This document shows, piece after piece, positions 1 through 6,857 of a stretch of 9,281 nucleotides of DNA. Below the pieces are notes generated by a model. That model ran no database searches and was not told the DNA's origin. It saw only the letters and a program-made list of their open reading frames with translations. Location: the NCBI GenBank assembly GCA_017999235.1, contig JAGOBN010000111.1, forward strand, positions 1 through 9,281, in the 5' to 3' direction. Each line of letters begins with the position of its first letter. Position 1 is the stretch's first letter. Source of the stretch: Anaerolineales bacterium (GTDB lineage: Bacteria; Chloroflexota; Anaerolineae; Anaerolineales; UBA6663). The translations under genes were made by a program, and so were the position numbers.

Positions 1-2226
1 CTCAATGGCCTGGGTGACGCCGGCGGAATGGGCGGCCATGTCGGCGGTCGCGGCCGTGTTCTGCTGGACCACCACGCTGACCGCGTCGGTGGCCGTCACC
101 AGGTCGCTGGCCAGCTGGCCCATCTGCTCGCTGGCCTGCAGGGCCGCCTGCGCCTGATGGTTCACGGCCTGGGCCGCCTGCAGGATGGCGGTCAGCGCCT
201 GGCCGGCCTCGTTGGCGCGGGCCGCGCCGCTTTCAACTTCTTGCGCGCCCTCGTCCATCGCCCGCACCGCCTCACCGACCGTGGTTTGGATGCCGCGGAT
301 CAGCCCGCCGATCTCCTTGGTGGCGCCGGCCGATTTCTCCGCCAGCTTACGGACTTCATCTGCCACCACCGCGAAGCCCTGGCCGTGTTCGCCGGCGCGC
401 GCCGCTTCGATGGCGGCGTTCAGGGCCAGCAGATTGGTCTGGGAGGCGATGTCGTCAATGGTCTCCACGATCGCGCCGACCTGATCGGAGCGCCGGCCCA
501 TCTCTTTGACCTTGGCCGCCGAAGCGCCCACCTTGGTTTTGATGGCCGCCATCCCCTGGATGGTCTCGCCCACCACCTTGGCTCCGGCGCGGGCGGCCTC
601 CGCGGCGCCGGCTGAATCCCGCGTCACGGCCTGGGCGTTGCCGGCCACCTGCCGCACGGCCGTCGCGAGCTGCGCCGTGACGGTGACGGCCTGGCCCACG
701 GCGGCCGCTTGCTCCCGCGCGCCTTGCGCCACGCTGTCAATCGTGCGCTTCATTTGCTCCAGCGCGCTGGCCGTCTGGGTGACGCCGGCGGCCTGCTGCT
801 GCGTGCCTTTGGCGATCTGCTGGATCGTGGTGGCGATCTGACTGGTGGCCTGGCCGGCCTGGCCGGCGGCCGCCGCGAGCTGGCCGGAGGCCGTGTTCAC
901 GCTCTGCGCGTTGTGCGTCACCTCCCCCACCGTCGTCCGCAAGTTGGCCACCATCTGGACAAAGGCGTTGCCCAGCTCGTCGCGCGCGGACTGCGGGGCG
1001 ACCTCGACCGTCAGGTCGTTCTGGGCCAGGCGGTGCGCGGCGCCGGCCAGCGTCTGCAGGTAGGCCGACATTTGCCGGAAGGCGTCGGCCAACTGCCCGA
1101 TCTCGTCGGTCTGCCGCACGGTCACCGGCTGGCTGAGATCGCCGGCCGCGATCAACTGCGCGCCGGCGGTCAGCGCGCGGATGGGGCGCGCCAACTGCCG
1201 GGCCAGCCACCCCAACAGCCCCAGGGCGGCCAGCGTGAGCGCCACCCCGACCGCGATCATTTGGAGCATGCTGCGGGTGGCTTCGGCCAAAATGGCCGTC
1301 ATCGGGATATTGAGGTTGGCGGACCAGGGCGTCGTGGTCAGGCCGAACTTAATCGGGACGTAGACTTCCAAAAAGTCGTCGTAGACCATGAGCCGGGTGG
1401 CGCCGGCCTGAACCGTTTTGAGATCGGCCGCAAAATCGGCCTCCCGCAGTTCGAGCAGAGCGTGGCCGGCTTGCTCGGGATGTCCGGTGACGCCGGCCGC
1501 CAGACCGCTGTGGCTGATTACGGTCAGCGTGCCGGCCTTATTGAAGATGTCGGCTTCGTCCACCAACGTCTGCAGGAAGTCCAGCGGCAGATCCACGCCG
1601 GCCATGCCGTAGAACTGGCCGTCCGCCATGATCGGCACCACCACGGACGTGAGCAGCACGTCCACGCCATTGATGGGATAGAGATACGGGTCGATGATGC
1701 ATTCCTGCCGGGTGAGCTTGGGGCATTGATAGTAATCGCCGACGCCGGCCGTTTCATAATCCAGCAGCGGCTCGACGATGATGGCGTCATCCGCGCGCAC
1801 CCAGTACGGGATAAAACGCCCGGTCGCGTCGTGGCCGGGCTGGTCCACAAACGCCGCGTCCTGGCCGTCGAAGGCGTTGGGCTCCCACAAGGTGTAAACG
1901 CCCAGGAATTGCGGGTTCAGAGCCAGCGTCTGGCGGAGCATCGCATTGACCTGGGCGCGGGTCAGGCCAACTTCCATCCCGCCCTGTTTGATGGCCGAAA
2001 GCGCCTGGGCCAGGGCGCGGGCGGTGTCCAACGCCACTTCCACCTCGGCCTGGATGCGGCCGGCGTCCGCGCTGGCCGCCGCGATGGCCTGCGCTTCCGC
2101 TGTCTGCCGCGCCGCCTCGCGCTGGGCTACGGCGGCGTATCCGATCAGCACGGCGGCGACGATCAGCAGGCTAAGCCCGCTCCAGAGCATGATCTTGGTT
2201 TGGAGCGACCGAATTTGCAGGGACAT
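1..2226 (-). CDS. Methyl-accepting chemotaxis protein with dCache-type sensor (3' end beyond window)
   Basis: Transmembrane chemoreceptor that would bind a ligand outside the cell and control the CheA kinase through CheW. My translation gives 742 codons open to the window edge, so the C-terminus is missing. TM1 spans about residues 13-34. The extracytoplasmic region, about 35-318, looks like a double Cache domain: it has GRFIPYW at 136-142 and a [16 protein letters not shown] stretch typical of these sensors. TM2 is about 321-342. A HAMP domain follows (343-395, with DEIGQL), then a second HAMP-like unit (about 396-450, with DELGNAF). The signalling helices come next, with the hairpin tip near 583-628 ([20 protein letters not shown], then [16 protein letters not shown]). 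The ATG at 2224-2226 precedes a run of MCP-like sequence starting [12 protein letters not shown] modest Shine-Dalgarno-like GGAAG lies about 7 bases upstream. It is divergent from the next MCP. The ligand cannot be named from sequence. The family call is firm; the sensor subclass is inferred. Confidence 0.95.
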   Translation of the reverse strand, partial: MSLQIRSLQTKIMLWSGLSLLIVAAVLIGYAAVAQREAARQTAEAQAIAAASADAGRIQAEVEVALDTARALAQALSAIKQGGMEVGLTRAQVNAMLRQTLALNPQFLGVYTLWEPNAFDGQDAAFVDQPGHDATGRFIPYWVRADDAIIVEPLLDYETAGVGDYYQCPKLTRQECIIDPYLYPINGVDVLLTSVVVPIMADGQFYGMAGVDLPLDFLQTLVDEADIFNKAGTLTVISHSGLAAGVTGHPEQAGHALLELREADFAADLKTVQAGATRLMVYDDFLEVYVPIKFGLTTTPWSANLNIPMTAILAEATRSMLQMIAVGVALTLAALGLLGWLARQLARPIRALTAGAQLIAAGDLSQPVTVRQTDEIGQLADAFRQMSAYLQTLAGAAHRLAQNDLTVEVAPQSARDELGNAFVQMVANLRTTVGEVTHNAQSVNTASGQLAAAAGQAGQATSQIATTIQQIAKGTQQQAAGVTQTASALEQMKRTIDSVAQGAREQAAAVGQAVTVTAQLATAVRQVAGNAQAVTRDSAGAAEAARAGAKVVGETIQGMAAIKTKVGASAAKVKEMGRRSDQVGAIVETIDDIASQTNLLALNAAIEAARAGEHGQGFAVVADEVRKLAEKSAGATKEIGGLIRGIQTTVGEAVRAMDEGAQEVESGAARANEAGQALTAILQAAQAVNHQAQAALQASEQMGQLASDLVTATDAVSVVVQQNTAATADMAAHSAGVTQAIE

Positions 2227-2610
2227 ACCAGGCTTCCAGCCTTTCTAAATAACGCGCGCGGTGGGCTCTGAAGCGGCGGCGATCTCGGCCGGAGGCGCTA
2301 GCCAGAGGCGATGGTTTTGACACGGAACGCCGTTGGGGCGGCTTACTTTAGCTTATCGAAAACCGCGCGCGTTGCCGCTAAAGATGCTATGAAAAGTCCG
2401 GCTTGCGGCGCGGTCCAGCCCGCCGGCCGCGAACATCTTCCCAACTAAATCTTCGCGGCGATTTTACTGACAGAGCTGGAGGTTGCTTTTAGCCTAGGGA
2501 CGGTATTCCATAATCATCCGTGGAGTGTGGGGGCCGGCCGGGCAGCTTGTCGTCTCCTTCTCACGCGGCCCCGCCCGTGACCGCCTCGCTGTTCCTCTCA
2601 GGAAGGCCGC
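2227..2610. promoter_or_regulatory. Intergenic region between divergent chemoreceptor genes
   Basis: This 384-bp stretch has no plausible gene and must carry the start signals of both MCP genes. It is patchily less GC-rich than the flanking genes, especially around 2345-2400 and 2440-2515. Weak plus-strand promoter-like pieces are TTGACA at 2317-2322, CTGACA at 2467-2472 and CATAAT at 2509-2514, but none has a well-spaced partner hexamer. I found no flagellar-type (FliA) promoter and no recognisable c-di-GMP riboswitch core on either strand. A 7-bp inverted repeat (2346-2383) is annotated separately. For the plus-strand gene, AGGAAGG at 2600-2606 is a clear ribosome-binding site. Confidence 0.6.
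2346..2383. repeat. Inverted repeat CTTTAGC / GCTAAAG
   Basis: Perfect 7-bp arms at 2346-2352 and 2377-2383 are separated by 24 bp, about 31 bp centre to centre (near three helical turns). The position between two divergent MCP genes would suit a shared regulator site. A chance occurrence or an RNA hairpin is equally possible; the spacer does not pair well. Confidence 0.35.
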
Positions 2611-5250
2611 ATGTTTAAACGCGTCTTTAGTCTCACGCTGGTCTGGATGGAGCGCCTGAATTTTTCGCACAAGCTGTTGGTTTTGTGTGCGATGTTTCTG
2701 ATGCCGCTGGCGGTGTTTGCCTTTTTATTTGTATCCGACCGGCTGGCCGCGATCCGGATTGCTGAAAAGGAGTTGGCCGGCAACGCCTATCTGCGTCCCA
2801 CCCTGACGCTGATCCAGCACGTTCAACAGCATCGCGGCGCGGCCAATTCCTTTCTAAAAGGTGATCCTTCCTTCCGGGAGGTGGTGCTGGAAAAACAGAC
2901 TGCGATTCGCGCCGACCTGGCCGCCATGGACGCGGTTGATCAACTGTCGGGCGACCGGTTCCAGACGGCGGATGACTGGGCAGCGCTCAAGCAGACCTGG
3001 CAGACGCTGAAAAGCGAGGTCTTGGAACTGCCGGCGGCGGAGAGCCTGCGGCGCCACAACGACTTGATTATGCAGTTGCTGGATCTGCGGGTGGCGGTGG
3101 CGGACGAGTCGGCGTTGACCCTGGACCCGGAAGAAGACACCTACTACCTGATGATCAGCGTAGTCAAGGATTATCCGCTGGCGGTCGAATTCATCGGGCA
3201 GGCGCGCGCGGTGGGATCCGGCGCTCTGGCCAGCGGCGCGGTTACGGCGGCCGACCAGGCGCGGTTGGACGCCCTGATCAGCCTGGCGCGCAATTACGCC
3301 TTCGATGCCGATAAGGGGCTGAGCCATGTCTTTGACTATGCGCCGGCCGTGCGGGAACGTCTGCAAGCCGGGGTCACGGCGGCCCAGAGCGCCAATCGGG
3401 CCTTCTTCGATTTGGCGCTGAACGAGATTGTGGCCGCTGAAGCGCCAACGCTGGAGGCCAAAACCTATTTTGATGCGGCCACGCAGACCATTGACCAGCA
3501 GTATCGGCTGATTGCAGACTTGGCGGACGTGCTGGATGAGCGCCTGGCTGCCCGGATCAGCCGGCTGAATACGGAACTGGCCGGGGCCCTGGTTTTGGCC
3601 TGGGTGCCGTTGGGGCTGGCGCTCTGGACTTTTGGCGGTTTCTATTACTCGGTGGTAGAGGCGCTGCGCGGGGCGGTGGGGGTGGCGCGCCAGATCGCGG
3701 AAGTGGACTTGGCGGCCCTGGCGGAGGGGATGGAGCGCTTGGCGCGGGGCGATCTCACCCAGGAGCTGGTGGTGGCGGTTCAGCCGGTGCCGGTGCGCGC
3801 CGCGGATGAGCTGGGGCAGTTGACGCGGAGTTTCAATGAAGTGGTGGGGCGCTTGCATGAGGTGGGTGCGGCTTTCACCCGGATGACGGGCAACTTGCAT
3901 GGGCTGGTGGCGGATGTGGCCGATAACGCGCGCCGCGTGCAGGCCGCGGCCGGCCAGCTCGACACGGCGGCGGAGCAGGCTGGCGAAGCCACGCACCAGA
4001 TCAGCGTGACCATGCAGCAGGTAGCCAAAGGGACGGTGCAGCAAGCCGATAATCTGGCGCGCACCACCGGCGCGGTGGATGAGCTGGGCCGGGCCATCAA
4101 CGATGTGGCCCGGGGCGCCCAGGAACAGGCGCAGGCGGTGGCCGGCACGGTGGCGGCCATGAGCCGGCTCGCGGACGCGGCTGGTCTGATCCGCGCCGGC
4201 GCCGAAGCGCAATTGGTGGGGATGCAGCAAACCGAAGGCGCGCAGACCGAAGTGCGCGCCGGCCTGCGCGCGATGGAAACGGCCACGCAGAGCGTGGCCG
4301 GGGCGGCCGCGCACTCCGCTCAAGCGGCCGGCGAGGGCGCGCGCTTGGCACATCAAAGCGCCACCGGCATGGAACGCGTCCGCGCGGCCACCGACCAGCT
4401 GGCGGGCCGGGTGCGGGATTTAGGGAAGCGCACCGGGCAGATCGGCGCCATCGTCGAGACGATTGATGAGATCGCCGCGCAGACCAATCTACTGGCCCTG
4501 AATGCCGCCATCGAAGCGGCGCGCGCCGGCGCGCATGGCAAGGGCTTTGCGGTGGTGGCCGATGAAGTCCGCAAACTCGCCGAGCGCTCGGCCCAGGCCA
4601 CCCGCGAAATCGCCGAGATGATCCAGTTGGTGCAGGGCGGCGCCGGCGAGGCGGTGGAGGCCATGCAGCAGGCCGGCCAGGAAGTGGGTGCGGCGGCCCA
4701 GGCCAGCCAATCCGCCGGCTCGGCCTTCGCGGCCATCGCCGCTGGGACGCAGACCCTGCTGGGCGAGGTGAAGACGATTGAGACGGCCGTGGCGTCCATG
4801 AGCCGTTCGAGCCAGGCCCTGGAGCGGGCGGTAGTGGAGGCCGCGCGGCTCGCGGCGCAGAACCGCGCCGCGGCCGATCAGATGGCGGCGCTCAACCTTC
4901 AGGTCACGGCCGGCCTGGATAATGTTAGCGCGGTGGTGGAAGAGAACACGGCCTCCACGGAGCAAATGGCCGCCGGCGCCGCGGAGGTAACCCTAGCCGT
5001 GGAGAACATCGCCAGCATGTCCGAGGAAAACAGCGCGGCCACGGAGGAAGTGAGCGCCAGCGCCGAGGCAGTCAGCACGCAGGTGGTCGCGGTCACTGAT
5101 AACGCGCGCGGGCTGAGCGCGATGGCGGAGGAACTGCAGACGGTGGTGGCGCGGTTTACACTGCGGCAGGCGGCTGAGGCGGCTGAGGCGGCTGAGGCGG
5201 CCCCGGTCCGCCGGATTCCGGCGCGCGCCTTGAACGGCGCCGCGCACTAA
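2611..5250 (+). CDS. Methyl-accepting chemotaxis protein with helical NIT-like sensor region
   Basis: Complete chemoreceptor of 879 residues, longer than enterobacterial MCPs (about 550). The ATG at 2611 follows AGGAAGG with a 4-base gap, which fixes the start. TM1 is about residues 21-43. The sensor region (44-322) looks largely alpha-helical, with IQHVQQHRG at 68-76 and [13 protein letters not shown] near 168-180. These resemble NIT-type and related four-helix sensors rather than Cache domains. TM2 is about 321-347. A HAMP linker with a GDLT segment and DELGQL near 398-403 leads into the signalling domain (about 430-845). The hairpin tip near 615-660 has [17 protein letters not shown], then [20 protein letters not shown]. 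Ala641 sits where nearly all MCPs have Glu. The protein ends RFTL, then an Ala/Glu repeat, with no CheR-tethering pentapeptide of the NWETF type. No che gene adjoins it. Family certain, ligand unknown. Confidence 0.96.
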   Translation: MFKRVFSLTLVWMERLNFSHKLLVLCAMFLMPLAVFAFLFVSDRLAAIRIAEKELAGNAYLRPTLTLIQHVQQHRGAANSFLKGDPSFREVVLEKQTAIRADLAAMDAVDQLSGDRFQTADDWAALKQTWQTLKSEVLELPAAESLRRHNDLIMQLLDLRVAVADESALTLDPEEDTYYLMISVVKDYPLAVEFIGQARAVGSGALASGAVTAADQARLDALISLARNYAFDADKGLSHVFDYAPAVRERLQAGVTAAQSANRAFFDLALNEIVAAEAPTLEAKTYFDAATQTIDQQYRLIADLADVLDERLAARISRLNTELAGALVLAWVPLGLALWTFGGFYYSVVEALRGAVGVARQIAEVDLAALAEGMERLARGDLTQELVVAVQPVPVRAADELGQLTRSFNEVVGRLHEVGAAFTRMTGNLHGLVADVADNARRVQAAAGQLDTAAEQAGEATHQISVTMQQVAKGTVQQADNLARTTGAVDELGRAINDVARGAQEQAQAVAGTVAAMSRLADAAGLIRAGAEAQLVGMQQTEGAQTEVRAGLRAMETATQSVAGAAAHSAQAAGEGARLAHQSATGMERVRAATDQLAGRVRDLGKRTGQIGAIVETIDEIAAQTNLLALNAAIEAARAGAHGKGFAVVADEVRKLAERSAQATREIAEMIQLVQGGAGEAVEAMQQAGQEVGAAAQASQSAGSAFAAIAAGTQTLLGEVKTIETAVASMSRSSQALERAVVEAARLAAQNRAAADQMAALNLQVTAGLDNVSAVVEENTASTEQMAAGAAEVTLAVENIASMSEENSAATEEVSASAEAVSTQVVAVTDNARGLSAMAEELQTVVARFTLRQAAEAAEAAEAAPVRRIPARALNGAAH
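5171..5197 (+). repeat. Three tandem 9-bp units near the MCP 3' end
   Basis: CGGCTGAGG is repeated three times without a mismatch, then begins a fourth partial copy. In frame it encodes an Ala-Ala-Glu repeat (about residues 854-863) in the flexible tail after the signalling domain. Units are multiples of three, so copy-number slippage would change tail length without a frameshift. Confidence 0.85.
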
Positions 5251-5255
5251 CCGCG

Positions 5256-5270
5256 CTGGGGCGGCCCCGG
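5256..5270. terminator. Weak hairpin between convergent MCP and GntR genes
   Basis: CTGGGG-cgg-CCCCGG can form a six-pair stem (one G-T pair) with a three-base loop just after the MCP stop at 5248-5250. No T-run follows on either strand, so this is at best a poor intrinsic terminator. The 40-bp gap between two convergent genes is where one would be expected. Confidence 0.25.
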
Positions 5271-5290
5271 AGGCTGGATTCTGTAGCGCC

Positions 5291-5989
5291 TTACGGCTGC
5301 ACGGGGATCGGGAACATCCGCTGCTTGAGATACAGCATGTGCTGGCGGGCGGCCTGGCGCGCGCCTTCCACATCATGGCGCGCGATGGCCAGGGCCTCCT
5401 CCCGATGAAGCTGCGACGCTTCTTCTTTGACCAGCGGCAGTTGGATGACCTCGCGGATCAATTCCAACAGAAGTTCGCGGGAGAGGGTGTAAAACGCCTG
5501 CAGCAGGACATTGTGAGTGGCCTTGGCCACCGCCATGTGGAACTCCCAATCCAGGCGCACAAACTCGGCGTCGTCGGTGATCACTTGCTGGGCCGCGTGC
5601 AGGGCCGCAAACATCTCCGCGATCTCATCCGGCGTAGCCTTCTCGGCGGCTAATTCCGCCAGCGACACCTCCAGCGCCAGCCGGGCTTCGTAGACCGTCT
5701 GCATCTCCATCGGCCCAAAACGGTTCAAAATCAGGCTGGGATGGATGACGCTTCGCAGGGCGTTATGGCTGACCCAGGTGCCTTTGCCGGGCCGCGCCTC
5801 GAGCAGGCCCACCGTCGCCAGGGACTGAACGGCCTCGTGGACGGTGGCGATGCCCACCCCGAACTGCGCCGCGAGCTCCTTGCGCGGAGGCAGCAGCCCG
5901 CCCGGTGGAATCTGGCCGGAGAAGATCATCTGGCGCAAACGGTCCGCCGTGTCATCCACCAACGTGTTGCGATCCGCAAGGCTGGGCAT
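5291..5989 (-). CDS. GntR-family transcriptional regulator, FadR/FCD subfamily
   Basis: Cytoplasmic, probably dimeric, ligand-responsive DNA-binding protein of 232 residues, normal for FadR-type regulators. A winged helix-turn-helix spans about 12-76, with LPPRKELAAQFGV, then TVHEAVQSL and the wing RPGKGTWV. The FCD effector domain is about 95-225. The metal/ligand residues expected of FCD proteins are all visible: Asp147 and His151 in LDWEFH, then His195 and His217; Asn160 is also in place. FCD proteins commonly bind carboxylic acids such as hydroxy or sugar acids; the effector here is unknown. The recognition-helix residues are unusual: Ile47 and His51 stand where many relatives have Arg. 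The start ATG (5987-5989) has only a weak upstream AGG. It lies downstream of, and on the same strand as, the M20-HAD operon but is separated by 160 bp with its own promoter-like sequence. It may regulate that operon and itself (inference). Confidence 0.93.
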   Translation of the reverse strand: MPSLADRNTLVDDTADRLRQMIFSGQIPPGGLLPPRKELAAQFGVGIATVHEAVQSLATVGLLEARPGKGTWVSHNALRSVIHPSLILNRFGPMEMQTVYEARLALEVSLAELAAEKATPDEIAEMFAALHAAQQVITDDAEFVRLDWEFHMAVAKATHNVLLQAFYTLSRELLLELIREVIQLPLVKEEASQLHREEALAIARHDVEGARQAARQHMLYLKQRMFPIPVQP

Positions 5990-5992
5990 AGC

Positions 5993-6016
5993 GATCAGAC
6001 CTGACTTTCAGTGATC
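5993..6016. repeat. Nested inverted repeats just upstream of the GntR start
   Basis: An inner dyad CTGA-ctt-TCAG (6001-6011) sits between outer arms GATCA (5993-5997) and TGATC (6012-6016). The two dyads are not concentric, because three extra bases lie on one side. The element starts 4 bp before the start codon, inside the presumed leader, where a bound repressor or an RNA fold could block translation or elongation. This is a candidate autoregulatory site only. Confidence 0.3.
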
Positions 6017-6042
6017 GGCCGGGTATTATCAGATGACTAACC

Positions 6043-6076
6043 CCCGTAATTATCCGAATTATATGTAATTTACGGG
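6043..6076. repeat. AT-rich palindrome CCCGTAA...TTACGGG over the GntR promoter
   Basis: Perfect 7-bp arms at 6043-6049 and 6070-6076 surround a 20-bp AT-rich core. The core holds the -10 hexamer of the presumed GntR promoter almost at its centre. AATTAT occurs at 6048-6053 and again at 6057-6062, with the related AATTTA at 6067-6072, so the units are spaced 9 and 10 bp apart, roughly one helical turn. This fits an operator for cooperative binding. As RNA it is unlikely to be an intrinsic terminator for the upstream operon, because no T-run follows. Confidence 0.5.
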
Positions 6077-6087
6077 CTGGCGTGCAA
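6058..6087 (-). promoter_or_regulatory. Candidate sigma70-type promoter of the GntR gene
   Basis: On the minus strand TATAAT (6063-6058) is a perfect -10 hexamer. An imperfect -35, TTGCAC (6087-6082), lies 18 bp upstream. Transcription would start near 6051, giving a leader of about 60 bases before the ATG at 5989. A small inverted repeat, GGCGT-gcaa-ACGCC (6079-6092), covers the -35. The perfect -10 in GC-rich DNA is the main support; the -35 is weak. Confidence 0.5.
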
Positions 6088-6149
6088 ACGCCCCGGGCAG
6101 AAGTCGCGGCCGGCGGTGGGCGAGAGGCGGGCCGGGTTCCAGCCGAGGA

Positions 6150-6845
6150 TTAAGGACACAGCGCCTGGGCGACGCTGTGCATATCCGGAAATTCCAGGTC
6201 AGGCTGGGCTTCGGCCGGCGGCGTGGCGCCGGCGCCGGCCCGGCCGTGCCGGCGGTTGACCCATATCGTGTCGAACCCCAATTGCTTGGCCGGCACATGA
6301 TCATGGAACAGGCTCTGGGCCACATGCAGGATGTTTTCCCGCGGCCGGCCCAGACGCGCCAGGGCGGTGTGGAAGTGCGCGTGGCCGGGCTTGTAGCCGC
6401 GCACCTGCTGGGCCGTGATGACGGCCGCAAACGTGACGCCCAGCCGGCGGTTGGAGAGCGCGAACAGGTCATCGTCGATGTTGGACAGGATCGCCAGCTG
6501 GTAGCGGCGCTGGAGCACGGCCAGCGCTTCGGCCGAATCCGGGAAGGCCGGCCACTCGCCGACCGACCCCGAGAAGGCGTCCAGCTCGGCGGCGCTGGGC
6601 GTGAAGTGGTACTGCGCGCCGAATTGGTTCAAGCAGGCGGCCAGCACCGCGCGGTAAGTCAGATAGGGGCCGCGCTCGGCGGCGGCCTCAAACGCGGCGT
6701 AGATTTCCAGGACGCGCTCGTCGTCCAGCGCCACCCCATGCCGGCGCAGCACCGGCTGCAAGGCCGCCAGCAGGCCGCTTTCCCAGTCGATCAGTGTGCC
6801 GTAACAATCAAAAGTTAAAACCTGTTTCTGGCTCAGGTCAAGCAT
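6150..6845 (-). CDS. HAD-superfamily hydrolase, haloacid-dehalogenase type II-like
   Basis: Cytoplasmic hydrolase of 231 residues, the usual length for type II 2-haloacid dehalogenase-like proteins. Motif I is FDCYGTLIDWE with nucleophile Asp13. The second position is Tyr15, as in dehalogenases, not the Asp of HAD phosphatases. Motif II is Ser121-Asn122, motif III is Lys152 in GYKPG and motif IV is Asp182 in HVAQSLFHDHVPAK. A helical cap lies between motifs I and II. In classical L-2-haloacid dehalogenase, S-x-N-x-x-D surrounds the last Asp; here Gln177 and Leu179 replace Ser and Asn, so haloacid activity is uncertain. The sequence TIWVNRR after motif IV is common in this subfamily. The start ATG follows TGAAAGGAA; that sequence also contains the stop codon of the upstream peptidase gene. 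With a 12-bp gap, the two genes are surely co-transcribed and probably translationally coupled. The true substrate is unknown. Confidence 0.9.
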   Translation of the reverse strand: MLDLSQKQVLTFDCYGTLIDWESGLLAALQPVLRRHGVALDDERVLEIYAAFEAAAERGPYLTYRAVLAACLNQFGAQYHFTPSAAELDAFSGSVGEWPAFPDSAEALAVLQRRYQLAILSNIDDDLFALSNRRLGVTFAAVITAQQVRGYKPGHAHFHTALARLGRPRENILHVAQSLFHDHVPAKQLGFDTIWVNRRHGRAGAGATPPAEAQPDLEFPDMHSVAQALCP

Positions 6846-6857
6846 CGCGTGTTCCTT

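Noticed and set aside
709..2271. Plus-strand open frame of 520 codons over the left MCP gene
   Set aside because: It is antisense to a gene with clear TM, Cache, HAMP and MCP-tip motifs. Its product is Arg/Gly/His/Leu-rich with no domain pattern, as expected of shadow frames in GC-rich genes.
2227..2610. Possible c-di-GMP riboswitch or other structured RNA upstream of an MCP gene
   Set aside because: These occur before chemoreceptor genes in some bacteria, but I could not find the conserved GEMM core or tetraloop-receptor pattern on either strand.
2854..4356. Minus-strand open frame of 500 codons inside the plus-strand MCP gene
   Set aside because: Same reason: antisense to a complete, well-supported receptor, composition biased to His/Arg/Gln, no ribosome-binding site or recognisable motif.
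6043..6076. Palindrome as intrinsic terminator of the M20-HAD operon
   Set aside because: The stem is only 7 bp with a 20-base AT-rich loop and no T-run follows on the minus strand; a promoter/operator reading fits better.
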